NCBI GenBank assembly: GCA_037447655.1
Contig: JBBHKE010003267.1
Span: 18,305 to 82,304 of the forward strand
DNA from: Zygnema cylindricum
Lineage: Eukaryota; Streptophyta; Zygnematophyceae; Zygnematales; Zygnemataceae
Length of the DNA stretch: 64,000 nucleotides
Direction of reading: 5' to 3'
The position numbers and the translations under genes are program-made. A model generated the notes under the pieces. That model was not told the DNA's origin. It saw only the letters and a list, made by a program, of their open reading frames with translations, and searched no databases. How positions within the stretch are numbered: the first letter of the stretch is position 1; each line of letters begins with the position of its first letter. Below are positions 1-11,008 of this stretch, one piece after another.

Positions 1-34
1 GGGGGGGGGGGGGGAGGGAGAGAGAGAGTGAGGA
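1..34. repeat. poly-G / GA-rich tract at window edge
   Basis: The window opens with 14 G followed by GGGAGA-type purine repeats. It is a low-complexity tract with no gene signal. Confidence 0.9.
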
Positions 35-1346
35 AGGGAGATCCTTAGGTTTTGTTTTTGGTAGCGTATTAAATTTCGTCCTCTGGAGGGAAGAAAAGGT
101 GTCAGAAAAGTTTCAGTTTTGGAGGTTTGCACAAAATATAGTGTGGATCGAAATAAGTACACCGCCGAACCTGATTTTTGGTACGGAGTTATCAGTGGTA
201 CGGTGGCACGGATTTAGTAGTGGTACGGATTTTTAGTGGTACGAAATTATTATTTTTAGTGTTATTGTGAAATTAGAGTACGCAATACTAATTTAGTGCG
301 ATAATCGTGGCAGATTGTGGTCCATACAATGTGTCAATAAATTTTATTTGTTTTATAAATTTTTATTTATTATAATTAGTTGTGACTGAATTAGGGTTTC
401 TTAATCCTAATAACGGAGTCAGTGTACGGAACACGCTACAGTACTGTACTTTTCTTTGTTGCTGTACCTTTTTTGTGTTTCGTATTAAGTACAAATTCGT
501 ACGTACAGTTCTGTACGTACAGAGTCGCGGCTGTTTTTTGTTTTTTTGTGGTACGGAACGTACGGCAGTTGGATGGCCGTTTGGATTTTTTTTCCTCGGG
601 ATCTACAAACTCGATCGCAAAAAGTTAAAATTGTTTAGGTCATGGTTCACACGCGCGAAAAAAAAAGGAGACGCTATATCTGGTTTTATATATTATTTTT
701 TTGGTACAATATGCGTTTGTAAGCTTTTTTAGCGTATACGAATAATTAGCGTGGTTTACGCTAATTGGAAATTTGGAAATTTTCGAGGAAATCGTCTATT
801 CTAATTAGGAATTAGGGTTTTTTTAAACAGTGTGGATAATTCTATTTGAGAATAAAATAAAAAATAAAGCGGGACGGAATTAGCGTTCACAACGCTAATA
901 ACGATTGGCGGTGTATTGTACACGTCCGTACATTTTCATACGAGTGACAGCTCACAGGTACGAAAAATTTGCAAAACTCGGTTTGGAAATTTGCGAAGAA
1001 AAGACGAAACGTGAAAGATTTCATCGGGCTTAACGTAAACGCTTACGCAGTGCATTTAATTTCACGGACGTCACTTAAAACGTTTTTCCCAATATCGTAT
1101 TTCCGTATTTCCGTTTTTTATGCTCATTCTATTTCAGGTGTCATGTGACATTGCTAGTAAAAAACGTCTTCGGCGTGGTTCTAAACGTATGCTCACGAGA
1201 GTTTTGTCGTCTTCTGAATTAGTTTGTTTTTATTTGCCGCCCGGTAATGTCCTCTAACACGTACAAACAGTGCGACTTTTACTGGCATTATTAATGTACG
1301 AATATTAATGTACGAATAATATAAAAAAATTTAAATTGCGCCACTG
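35..1346. other. AT-rich intergenic spacer with a truncated inverted-repeat element end
   Basis: No gene recognised; small ORFs here lack conserved sequence. The DNA is rich in GTACGG/ACGTAC words. At about 884-922 it carries the right terminus CTAATAACGATTGGCGGTGT, which matches the ends of the ~600 bp elements at 29566-30127 and 48331-48929. A possible left end (TACACCGCC) lies near 159 but diverges after 9 bases, so the element is either degraded or truncated. Confidence 0.5.
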
Positions 1347-1564
1347 TACACCGTGTATCGTTATTAGTGTTAATGTTTTTCCGCCACTTAAGACATCTTT
1401 TCTCCGTACACATTTGTCCGGTTTTCAAATTGAGACCGTCAATCGGAAGTTGAGAATCTTAACTTTCAATCGCAACCGTCAGATCTAAAAACCGAATTTA
1501 GTGTACGGAGAAAAGATTTTTATAGAGACAAAAAAAATATTAGCACTAATAACGATTCACGTAC
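1347..1564. mobile_element. MITE-like inverted-repeat element
   Basis: The left end TACACCGTGTATCGTTATTAG and the right end (reverse complement reads GTACGTGAATCGTTATTAG) are imperfect terminal inverted repeats about 218 bp apart. There is no coding capacity. Its core shares CTCCGTACACATTTGTCC and AGACCGTCAATCG with the element at 3697-3840, so the two are copies of one family. Confidence 0.6.
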
Positions 1565-3696
1565 TTCGGCGTCATGCGCTTGAAATTGCTCATATAGAAT
1601 CTTAGGCATACATTACAGGTATTACAGTTGACACTATCCTAGTTTTTATCAAAAAAAAAAAAAACGTACTATAAGATTCTGGCAGCAGACAGTATGTCGT
1701 ATTTTATTGTATTCTCGTACTGTACAGTTGCGCATATGGTACGAACGACAGAACAAAAAAATCGTCCGCTGAATTTTTGTCTTATTTTGTTGCTTTATCC
1801 ATCCAAGCCGCGTATCCTGGTTTAATATGCTCCAAAAAAATGTACAGAAAGGATTTGGTTCTGAATTGGCTATCTGATAGGCTACTACAGTACTGTACTT
1901 TTGTCGCATTTGATTTTGTCCCATAGACCTCTGCCGTTTATATTTCCCAGTAAAAGTAGCTGAATTTTGTCGTATATTAAAAGTTAGAAACACCGTGGAC
2001 CTTTTATTATTTGTCTTTTGCTAAATATAGTGCGAAGTTTTTTTTTAAGATTTCACTGTAAATATAGATTTAGATATTCGTACACAAAGTGTACGGTTCT
2101 GTACAAAATTACAAAACTGCATACCTCCATTTAAATGTTTTTTGTACATTTGAGCTCGATTTTACCTACAAATTGTTACGGCGTAAGCATTTTCGTAAAC
2201 GCCAAATCTTTCGTATCCTATTATTTTTTGTTTTTTTGCATCCACATATTAGGGCAAATGTCCATTTAAGCGGATAACCCTTGGTTAAGAGGATAACCTG
2301 GATAACCCCTGGCTGAGTTTGACGGTTCAAATAACACAATCCTATTGGTTATATGTTTTTGTTCGAGAGGGAAAGTGGGCGCGGATTTGTTAAAATTATT
2401 AGGGTTAAGGAATCTCCGTACAATGGACAGTTAACCTCGCCGTTCGGAAAAGCCTTTTTTAAATTTGTAGTTAACTCGTAGTCCACTTTGACCACAGCTA
2501 ATTTTATGATAAACTTTGATCACATTTAATAGGTTAGAGAAATCGAGTGTAGACCCTAATAAAGGATGGCCACCATACGTGGATCTGTAAAATGTTTTTT
2601 TTACGTCTGTTTTAAAATTTACGATTGAGATTCGCAGTAAAAAATGAACGGCTGCGATTCAGCTATTTGTCTGAACCATCGGTCTGAACGTAAAAAAAAA
2701 AAAAAAAAACAAAAACGAAACAAAAAGAGTTTTCGGCAGGTATGAAGTTGCTCACTGCATGTGGCGACAGTCCTTCCAATGGGAGGTTGCCAGCTGGTCA
2801 GAGTGTATAAATCTCTGCAAAAGGCCATTAGGTCTATTTCTCCGATTTCTCGGGCGGCCGACAGCCAGGACCAGCGTGCAGTTTCGTACAGTACTGCAAA
2901 ATTGAAGTACAAAGCCTGGAAAGTACTTCCTTTTGGAAACCCTAAAATGAAGAATTAAATTCTCCAGTACATTTTGACACTGTCTAGCCTGAAGGCACGT
3001 GGCCTATATCGAATCCATAGATCTGACGTGCTTCATTTGTCATCCATTTATTACCTGAAGATACGAAGTGATCTCAGCCGTCCCAGATTTGCGCCGCCTG
3101 TTCGCAACCGTAAAATCCGCGATTCAGCCGTCTTCTCATTATTTTAGAACGAGTACTATGACGAGTGTAATGTATTAAAAAAATTTTACTATTTCTTTTT
3201 AATCATGAATGTCATGCCATGCCCTCCTGAAGTTAAAAGCATAATCTCTTACCGTACGGAAACACAACACAGCGGACAAATTTGACACGTGGACTGTGCA
3301 TTGTCAGAACATGGGTTGCCTGAAAAACGGCTCAGGTTCGTCAGCCGCGCATACAAAACCCTAAAAAATTCAGCGATGATTACAGCCGTCCGATCGCCGT
3401 CTTCACAATCTGTAAAATCTGACGCATGCTCGACTGTTAAATATTTGCTCGACTGTTTTTGCTGTATTAAAAGTGCGAGAGCAGTCCCGTAATTTTAATT
3501 ATATTGTGCGAAATAGTAAACCCATATAATATTTTATTTTTATAAAACCCGTTTCGTATACAAAAAATGCGCGTATTGTAAACCGTTGCTGTAAAAGTTG
3601 TAAAACTTAGGGAGAGCAGTAAAGCACTAATGTTCTCTACGGAACAGCGAACTGGAAATCACATGAACAGAATTAGGGTTCAATTAGTCAACAGCG
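1565..3696. other. AT-rich spacer, no gene recognised
   Basis: About 2.1 kb with only short ORFs that contain homopolymers and no recognisable domain. I see nothing here that supports a gene. Confidence 0.5.
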
Positions 3697-3840
3697 AATA
3701 TATCGCTATTAGCGTTAAAAAAAAAAAATCGCCCCTGAAAACAACATTTCTCCGTACACATTTGTCCAATTTTCAATTTAAGACCGTCAATCGTAAGCTG
3801 AGAAGCGAAAAAATGGTTGACACTAATAGCGATATACATT
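3697..3840. mobile_element. short MITE-like inverted-repeat element
   Basis: The ends read TATATCGCTATTAGCGTT on the left and, as reverse complement, TATATCGCTATTAGTGTC on the right, about 144 bp apart. The interior matches the core of the element at 1347-1564. It is non-coding and probably a deletion derivative. Confidence 0.6.
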
Positions 3841-4371
3841 GAAGTTTTCGTTTAGGGCACACTATTTAGTTGTCGTTTTGTGCTTGTCATCCTTTCCAGT
3901 GTCCTTTTATTGGCTTTCCCTTTTTCGTGTGTTAGTTTCTTTCTTTTTTTAGACCTGTTTTCCCCTTTTCTTGCGTCCAAAATTGAAAGTGTTACTAATG
4001 CTAAAAATGATTTACACCAACTTATCAATGCACCACTGAGATCCACACTCTACATGTTTCCTTAAGGTTTTTTTAGCAGTTTTTAGGATTTTTTAGGTTT
4101 TTTTAGGGTTACATTAATAACGACCTTCATTAGAAATGGGGAACATAAACCACGTGAGTACATATTTTCAATATATTGATTCAATCAACAAAAAAAACAC
4201 AAAAATAGGAGTTTTCGAAACCAAGTCCATAACAAGTCAAAGAGTTAATGAGTACCTCTCTGCTTTTACGACAAAACAAATGACTTACATTGTTGAATTA
4301 ACAACAATAAGTTCAAAGAAAAATGGAGATGGACAAACAAGGCCTTCTGTTGAGATAATATTTTTTTCTTC

Positions 4372-4492
<121 letters not shown>

Positions 4493-5082
4493 GTAATTGT
4501 CATCCCAAATAAATGTCATTAGAGAACGTATTCTTGTCAGCATATACTAAAACATGATAAAAACTAGAGTGGACAACCGAAAACAAAAGAACATCTTTAC
4601 AATACTATACCTGTCAAACTATTTTGCCTCACATACTAAAATATAGACATGACCATCGGTCTAAACCATAGGTTTAATGTGCGACAACAATTGGAAACAC
4701 TATATATTGTTCTTCCGTACAATACCCTAAACTAGGCATAATAGCCCTGTAGTACAATATAGAACGCTTCCAATTGTTTTCTCACATTTAAACCTATAAT
4801 CTAAACCACCAATACAATGAATTCCACAAAACACAGACAACGAGAGGGTAACTATACTATCAAAGATTTACCTTCTTTTGAGAGTAAAAACATTTCGTGC
4901 AGTTTTTGCTAGTAGTAATACTGTTTGCACTAAAACTGTACAATTCACCCTCAACATTAGGATAAATTTCTTCAATGTACTAATACCTTGTGAATAGACT
5001 CCATGTCTTCATAGAATACTTCATAGCAGACCGGTTTAGTCTCCACGGGAGTCCAGGACCCCGAGGAGACAAAAGACAAGGA

Positions 5083-5180
5083 GAAGATACAAAATACCAG
5101 GACATTATACAAAATACGAGGACATCATACAAAACACGAGGACATCATACAAAATACTGGGATATCATATAAAATACAAG
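5083..5180. repeat. 20-bp tandem repeat, about 4-5 copies
   Basis: The unit ACAAAATACGAGGACATCAT recurs back to back with one or two changes per copy, and degraded copies sit at both edges. There is no coding signal. It lies in the spacer downstream (3') of the ALS3-like gene. Confidence 0.85.
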
Positions 5181-5362
5181 CGAACATCATAAACGGTTCC
5201 ATCATAATGGTCCTAAGTATTTATTTAAAACGAGCTTCAAAAATGTTCCAAAATTTTCCCATAGTTCAAAATTGAGCTTTCAATATAACGGCATAGTTAC
5301 TCAAAAAACGTCCTTCAGTACTTGTCAAACTACGAGCATCAGATTGCCTCGACCGATTGAAA

Positions 5363-5425
5363 TGTGCTCTCTTTCCCTCTCCCTCTCCCTCTCCCTCTCT
5401 CCCTCTCTGCCTCCCTCTCTCTCTC
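5363..5425. repeat. (CTCTCC)n pyrimidine tract
   Basis: Pure pyrimidine hexamer-type repeat. The flanking 5181-5689 sequence shows no gene. Confidence 0.9.
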
Positions 5426-5689
5426 TACTTTGTTTTGATTTCCATTGGTTATCACTCAAAAATGACTACAATCCAAACTTGCCCTCTTTTTAAGGACAAT
5501 AAATAGGAAAAAGACATAGACAAAAACTCCTTTTTGAGTACCTTACATATAGTCAAGTCATCAACTGACTATCATCCACAACTGACTAATTTCCTAGATT
5601 ATTATCGGTGCGGCAAAAAACAATAAAAGGGTGATTTTTTTTGCTGGTGCACACCTGTACTCTATGGACTTATCCGACAAAAAAATATT

Positions 5690-6145
5690 AAATGTTCTCG
5701 ACGGAGATCAGCTAAAAATGCTTGTAAAAAAGATTTGGGTTGCTTTAAAAAGCCTGTCCATTCATAATATTGTTGATGGGGATGAGTTGATAACACTGTA
5801 AAAAGGATTTGGGAGACTAAAGAAAGGATGTCGAACTAAAATTTTATAAAACATCCTCGAAGAGGATGAGATGATAATGATTTGAAAAAAAAGAAAAATT
5901 TGGAGATTAAAGGGAGCCTGTTTAATCAAGTTATTATAAAACATCGTCGACTGGGATGAACCGACAATACTTAGTAATTTTCTTTGGGAAACTCAAAAAC
6001 GACTGTCCACCTAGTTTTCTTATAATATATCTTCGAAAGATTTGGGAGACTAAACAAAAAGCCTGTCCGTTTACAAAATATCCTCGACGGGGATGAGTTG
6101 ATAATGCTTTGTAAAAAAATTTGGAAGACTAAAAAAAGCCGATGT
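5690..6145. repeat. minisatellite derived from the 3' coding end of the ALS3-like gene
   Basis: A 75-90 bp unit recurs about five to six times. Each copy carries a variant of GACGGGGATGAGTTGATAAT followed by TTTGGGAGACTAAA and GCCTGTCC. The last, best-preserved copy (from about 6084) is the actual 3' coding end of the ALS3-like gene on the minus strand, including the family-conserved FFTKHYQL residues and the stop at 6071. Earlier copies still translate as recognisable variants, for example FFSLPNPFYSVINSSPSTIL at about 5762-5827. The coding end is therefore probably the source from which the array grew into the 3' flank. Confidence 0.8.
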
Positions 6146-8054
6146 CAGGGCCGCAAATGCTGCGGCTCCGGTTAAGAGATACAATACGACTATCTGCACT
6201 GAAACTGCCTCTTGGGGTGCAGCTCCACCCAATATCATACCTGTCATTGCTCCGGGGAGAGTTATGATACCAACGGTTTTTGTATAGTCAATACTCGGGC
6301 CGAGTCCTGCCGATAAAGCTCTCCTCACTTGCTGTCCTGTCGCTTGCCATGGATTTGCTCCTAAGGCGAGTGCTGCCTCAACCTGAATTTTCCCCAAAGA
6401 ACCACTCCCGGAAAAAAATTCAGTACAATATTCATCGCTAAGTCGTGAATTGCTATTATAGCTTTAATTGCTTTTATAGCTTTTTGTGAGTGTGTTTCTT
6501 AGACCCAATGTCATAAATTATTGATAATAACAATATTTATGGTCCAAAACGAGACACGTTGCAATAAATACTAACTAATTATTAACAATAAAGTAACACT
6601 AAATAGTTCACTTACTCTAAAAAGCCATGAATGGTGTACACTGAGAATAGCTATAAGCGTCAATAATATTAACTGAAACAACGTTAAAGTCACAAATTCC
6701 AACTGTTGGTGTTAACATGTAAAGTTCCAAGGGAAAAAAAAGACCACTCAATATAATATTCTTTAAGTTGATTGCAATTGCTGTCGTACTTTAAGACCAG
6801 CCCTTTCTAGAATTAATTACCCACAAACATTTCAACACAAGGACACAAAAATTGGAGGGTGGACACCCAGAGGACTTGTAATCCAGGCCAACAAAAGTAC
6901 AGATACAAAAAATGCCCCCTCTCCCTCTCCCCCATCCGCCTCCTCTCCCTCTCCCTTTGCCCTCTCCCTCTCATTCAACCTCTCTGTCTCCCTCTCCCTT
7001 TCCCTCTCCCTCTCCTTTTCTCTCTCCCTCTCCTTTCCCTCTCCCTCTCCCTCTCCCTTCTGCTCTCTCCCTCTCATTCAACCTCTCTGTCTCCCTCTCC
7101 CTTTCCCTCTCCCTCTCTCTCTCCCTCTCCTTTCCCTCTCCCCCTCCCTCTCCCCCTTCCTTTCCCTCTCCCACACCCACTCCCACTCTCCCAACGATGA
7201 AAAATAACTACAAAACACTATCAATAACAAAACTTTTACCTGCCCCGAATGAGCACGAAGGTCATCACGAAGCCTCTGCATTGTCATTCCAGTGATGGTC
7301 ATAGTGTTCCCAATCACCATTCCTGCGATAGGAATGAAGTACCGAGGCTGGACCGGGAAGACTCGAAGGACAACTATTAAGAAAAGAGTTAAGAGAGAGG
7401 TAAGAGCTACTGCCGATGTTGCTGCTTGAAAGCGTTTAGGAACTCGTTTCGCACGCTGTCCGGCAGTGTACCCAGCAATTGCCATCTGACAGACACCCCA
7501 CCGAGAGTCAAAAACGACTAATTATAAGAAACAGCTACTCAAAAAACACGATTGGTCACAATTCATCCTTTGTTTTGTTAGAGCTCCGAACAAACTGGAA
7601 ATAAAGGAAACCTACCATGACTGTCAGAGCTCCAATATCCTCAATATCAAGGAAACTTACCGTTACTGTTACTCGAAATAAAGGAAACCTACCATCACTG
7701 TCAAAGCTGCAAATATACTCGAAATACCTACCGTAACTTACAGTGCTCCAAATAAAACCGATATAAAAGAAGCATAACATGACCATCAGAGCTTCAAATA
7801 TCTAAAAAATACGCAAAATACTCAAAATAAAGGAAGCTTACCATGACTGTCACAGCTGCAAATATACTCCAAGTGCGGGCGTCTTCAAAAACGTACTTCA
7901 GTACAAATCCAAGGGCAGTCAACTGCACAAATGCACGACTTATTGCCAGAAGAAGGTCTCCCTCCAGTCCCAAAGAAAAACTGAACGATATCGCAATAGC
8001 AGTCCCAACCAATAATACGGCACCAAGAGACTTATGAAAGTTGAACATGAAAAC
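6071..8054 (-). CDS. ALS3: ALS3/STAR2/FetB-like (UPF0014) ABC transporter permease
   Basis: Integral membrane half of the STAR1-ALS3 transporter (aluminium tolerance in plants; the bacterial homologue FetB works in iron export). Three phase-0 exons: 8048 (ATG)-7842, 7485-7240 and 6382-6071, giving 254 residues, close to the usual ~260-270. Conserved blocks seen: SISRAF-like AISRAFVQLTALGFVLKY (about residues 35-52), VAGYTAGQRA-like IAGYTAGQRAKRVP (71-84), PRYFIPIAGMVIGN (116-129), MTMQRLRDDL, ALALGANPWQA, KTVGIITLPGAMTGMILGGA, and a terminal FFTKHYQL. About seven hydrophobic segments. An acceptor precedes the ATG (TTGCAG at about 8060-8055), so an upstream exon may exist; I could not find one in phase. 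The 3' coding end and the 3' edge of the first exon are both tandemly duplicated into non-coding DNA. It lies 3' of the STAR1-like ATPase on the same strand. Confidence 0.9.
6910..7192. repeat. (CTCCCT)n-type pyrimidine array in ALS3 intron
   Basis: About 280 bp of CTCTCC/CTCCCT/CTTTCC hexamers within the second intron (6383-7239). A roughly 100-bp block containing CATTCAACCTCTCTGTCTCC occurs twice (about 6972 and 7074). The proline/serine/leucine ORFs on the plus strand and the glutamate/arginine ORFs on the minus strand are artefacts of this tract. Confidence 0.95.
7580..7842 (-). repeat. tandem decoy copies of an exon 3' edge and splice donor
   Basis: The authentic exon edge on the minus strand reads GCTGTGACAGTCATG|GTAAGC at 7842. 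The following intron holds about four more degenerate copies of this edge, spaced 40-60 bp, of the plus-strand form CCTACCATGACTGTCAGAGCTCC (near 7613, 7660, 7690 and 7780). Several retain a GT donor. The copies translate as LTVMVGFLYFQ, against VTVMVSFLYFEYF read through the real exon edge, so the duplicated unit spans exon end, donor and intron start. Confidence 0.75.
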
Positions 8055-8060
8055 CTGCAA

Positions 8061-9863
8061 AAGAATAACAACAAACGCTCCTCAGTGGCCCCACACAAAC
8101 AAATAACATTAAAAAAAATGAAACATTGGGCAATATGTTGAACTAGCTAATCAGCAACCAGCAACATGCATGACACTTGTATTAGTTTAACCTCTCCTAT
8201 TTTATTCACTGTTGTGAAGTAAAAAAAACAGATGAGCATGAATCGCATAGCATTAAGAAAACAAGGTTACCCAGAAACCAATTATACAGAAAATTTGACT
8301 AATTGGAAATAAAATGTGGTGGCACTCATACATGCAATGAAAAAAGGAAAAAGTAATAAAGAAAAGCACTGCATACAAAAAAAATGACAAAAAAAAATGA
8401 AAATGTTCTTGTAATATACTGAATTCAGCTCCAAACATGACAGCATCAATGGAAAGGACAAGGTGATATGAAGAGAGAGCCCACTGCATCACATGAACAG
8501 TTCTTAGAACTGACCAGAAGCTTGTTAGAGTAGAAAACCCAACACAATATATCCATACAAACAGAAAAACAGCACATCAACACAATCTCATCACCAGAGA
8601 AAGCCATCAGATGTGAACCAGATGATAAAATGGAAGTACAGCTCTATAACTCTCCAACAAAGGAAAATTCACGTAAAAAATCATCAACATGTACAAGTAT
8701 AAATTCTTTTTGTTACTAACACAATGGCACCGTTTTATGATGCAAAGTAATGCCAAACAAAACTAGTAAATGCTAAGAAGAGCCTTAAAAAGAAAAGACA
8801 ACAAACTGGAAGCACGGTTCTGTACTCTCCAATAAAGGAAAGACAGTTGAACATGTACAAGAGATTTTTCTTTTTGGCTACCAACACAGCAACGTGTTGG
8901 AGCTTGCAAAACAGTTTGCGTGATTTAAGCAATACCTTCGAAGAAAGAAACCCAATAACCAAAAAGAGCCATTGAGTAGAGCATTAAAAAGAAAAAGCAC
9001 GCAAGGAATAAGAAAACGCCTTACAACCGAGGCCCAAACCACGAGAAGCTCTGATTAGGCTATTATGATGTGAACATGGTCTTAGCCACACATACAACTA
9101 GTCTGGCACACTTTTTTTGCAGTAAAACTGCCTCCCTGCAGTGTCCTACTTGGATGACCACTTTTAAATAACTCCAACTTTTTGTGCATAAATATCTTTG
9201 TATGTAGGTCAACCCATAGCCTATCAGCATGAAAATAAAACTAATAATTCAGCGTTTTAACAGGCAGAAAAGGCAATTGCCTTAAAAGAAGTCCATACTC
9301 CAGCTGCAACCACAAGAGAAAATCTTGTGTTAAATCCAGCTGGCTTAGTTTGCTTAACTCATAATTAAGGAATCCAGATAGTCCTAAACAGAACTCGCCA
9401 GATGAATATCACGAAGGAAATCACAACAGTTTTTATTAACAGAACAGGCTTGTCCTCTATCCTCTGCAGAATGAAAGTTTCTTCTTGCTGCAGCCCCACT
9501 GATTTAGCCTCATGTAACCACAGGACATGATAAATTGACATCGACAGGCATGGAAAGGTAAGGCCGAGATAAGAGGTAGCTATGTACCAGGATCTATGCA
9601 GACTGCAGAGGTTAGCTACACCAAAACACGTTTTGCAATGTGGGTTATTATGGGCCACTTAACTAAATAGTTTATTCACAATAATTTTATGACTTTGAGT
9701 CAAATAAACACTCAACTCGGATGAGAGTGATTAACTCAACAAGCAGTGGCCAATGTAGCTCCCAGAAAAAAACCTGGTTCAAGAAACTGATAACATACTC
9801 AATATACTGTAAACTGATAACATGTCTTTTGTTCCTGAATACTGAGTCACACATGCGTGGAAC
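8061..9863. other. spacer between ALS3-like and STAR1-like genes, no gene recognised
   Basis: AT-rich, non-repetitive sequence with short ORFs on both strands that show no conserved domain. It may contain the promoter, 5' UTR or an unrecognised first exon of the ALS3-like gene. Confidence 0.4.
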
Positions 9864-10074
9864 AACTACACTGCCCATCGCTATTACTGCAAAAAAATTA
9901 CTAGTAATGAAGCAAAATTAATATCAACGGTACTAATTTAATGCAGAGTGATGTGACCAATTTGAGTCCCACTCCCTTAATTATTGTGATTGACACTATT
10001 TTATGATTTCCGGCCAAATAGTGTAGCAACCAAATTAGTGGTATTAACACTAATAACGATGCCTCATGTAGTTG
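9864..10074. mobile_element. MITE-like element, ~211 bp
   Basis: The ends CAACTACACTGCCCATCGCT and (reverse complement of right end) CAACTACATGAGGCATCGTT form imperfect terminal inverted repeats. It aligns along its whole length with the element at 27109-27314: both contain CCACTCCC followed by TTATGATT and a GCCAAA/GCCCAAA block near the right end. Non-coding. Confidence 0.75.
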
Positions 10075-10244
10075 TCTTCTCCTACCTGCAATAGAGACAG
10101 TATCAATTGTAAATGAGGAGAGCCCAACCATAATGGTCTCGGAACACAAAGTTCCCCACCTCCCTAATATCCTGTAGTACTTTGAAACTTTCAGCTACAA
10201 TAAATTCCCAGAAACCAAAATCCTTGCAAACGCAGTACCAGCAC

Positions 10245-10314
10245 GAAACGGAATAAACTTTGTACATTATCATGTACGAAGTTTATTCATGTACGAAGTT
10301 TATTTCGTTTTGTG
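10245..10314. repeat. inverted repeat / hairpin
   Basis: GAAACGGAATAAACTTTGTACAT is followed by ATGTACGAAGTTTATT occurring twice and ending in TCGTTTTG. The arms can pair into a hairpin. No gene is seen between 10075 and 11008. Confidence 0.55.
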
Positions 10315-11008
10315 CGAGTTAATTTATACATATGACGTCGTCCTTTAATTTGTGTCCAAGAAATTACATAAAGTGAACTCATATTCACATAGGAACTAAC
10401 AATAAAACGTGGACCAAACATAGGAGAATTAAATGATGTGAGAGCTGGCAGCCCTCTTTGCGGGACTTGGTAGTAAAAGATAACAACTTTGTTTTGAATG
10501 ATCACGTCGGGACTTGGAAAGAAAAAAGGGAGAGATCACAGGAAAAGCAAGTACCTACATTTGTTGTGTTGTTAACGATGCATGGAGGGAGGTTGAAATA
10601 ATGTTGATGGTCCCTAATCCTGGCTCCTTGTTAACCCGACAATATTACGATCACTAATCACTGATGACTTCAGGATGTTGTCTTTTTATAGTTGTCCTCA
10701 CATAACCCCAAGCTCTATTATAGCTGAAACCCAACAAAAACTCGTTGTAGATCACCATGATTATCCTTCCTTTCAAAAGAATTATAATGTCATCCACCAA
10801 TTGCTAATTATACCTCATACTTTTCTGACACGCTAAATTTTCTACACCATCACAAGCCTTATGCCTATGCTTTTCAAGAGGTCACATGGTCGATTGTCCT
10901 CCACTTGCCCCAAAAAGCCCACCCTGTGTCTGAATAGATGAAGATGAAAAACCTATGCCCTTTCCCACATTTTACTATAAAACCCAGAATTGTCAACACA
11001 CAACTTTC

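Noticed and set aside
158-922. A full ~765-bp inverted-repeat element at the left edge
   Set aside because: Only 9 bases (TACACCGCC) of the left end match the good right end; not enough to claim a complete element.
10084-10149. Candidate first exon of the ALS3-like gene (MCSETIMVGLSSFTIDTVSIA, donor GCAG|GTAGG)
   Set aside because: Its donor phase (1) does not match the phase-0 acceptor before the permease exon at 8054, so the splice would break the frame.
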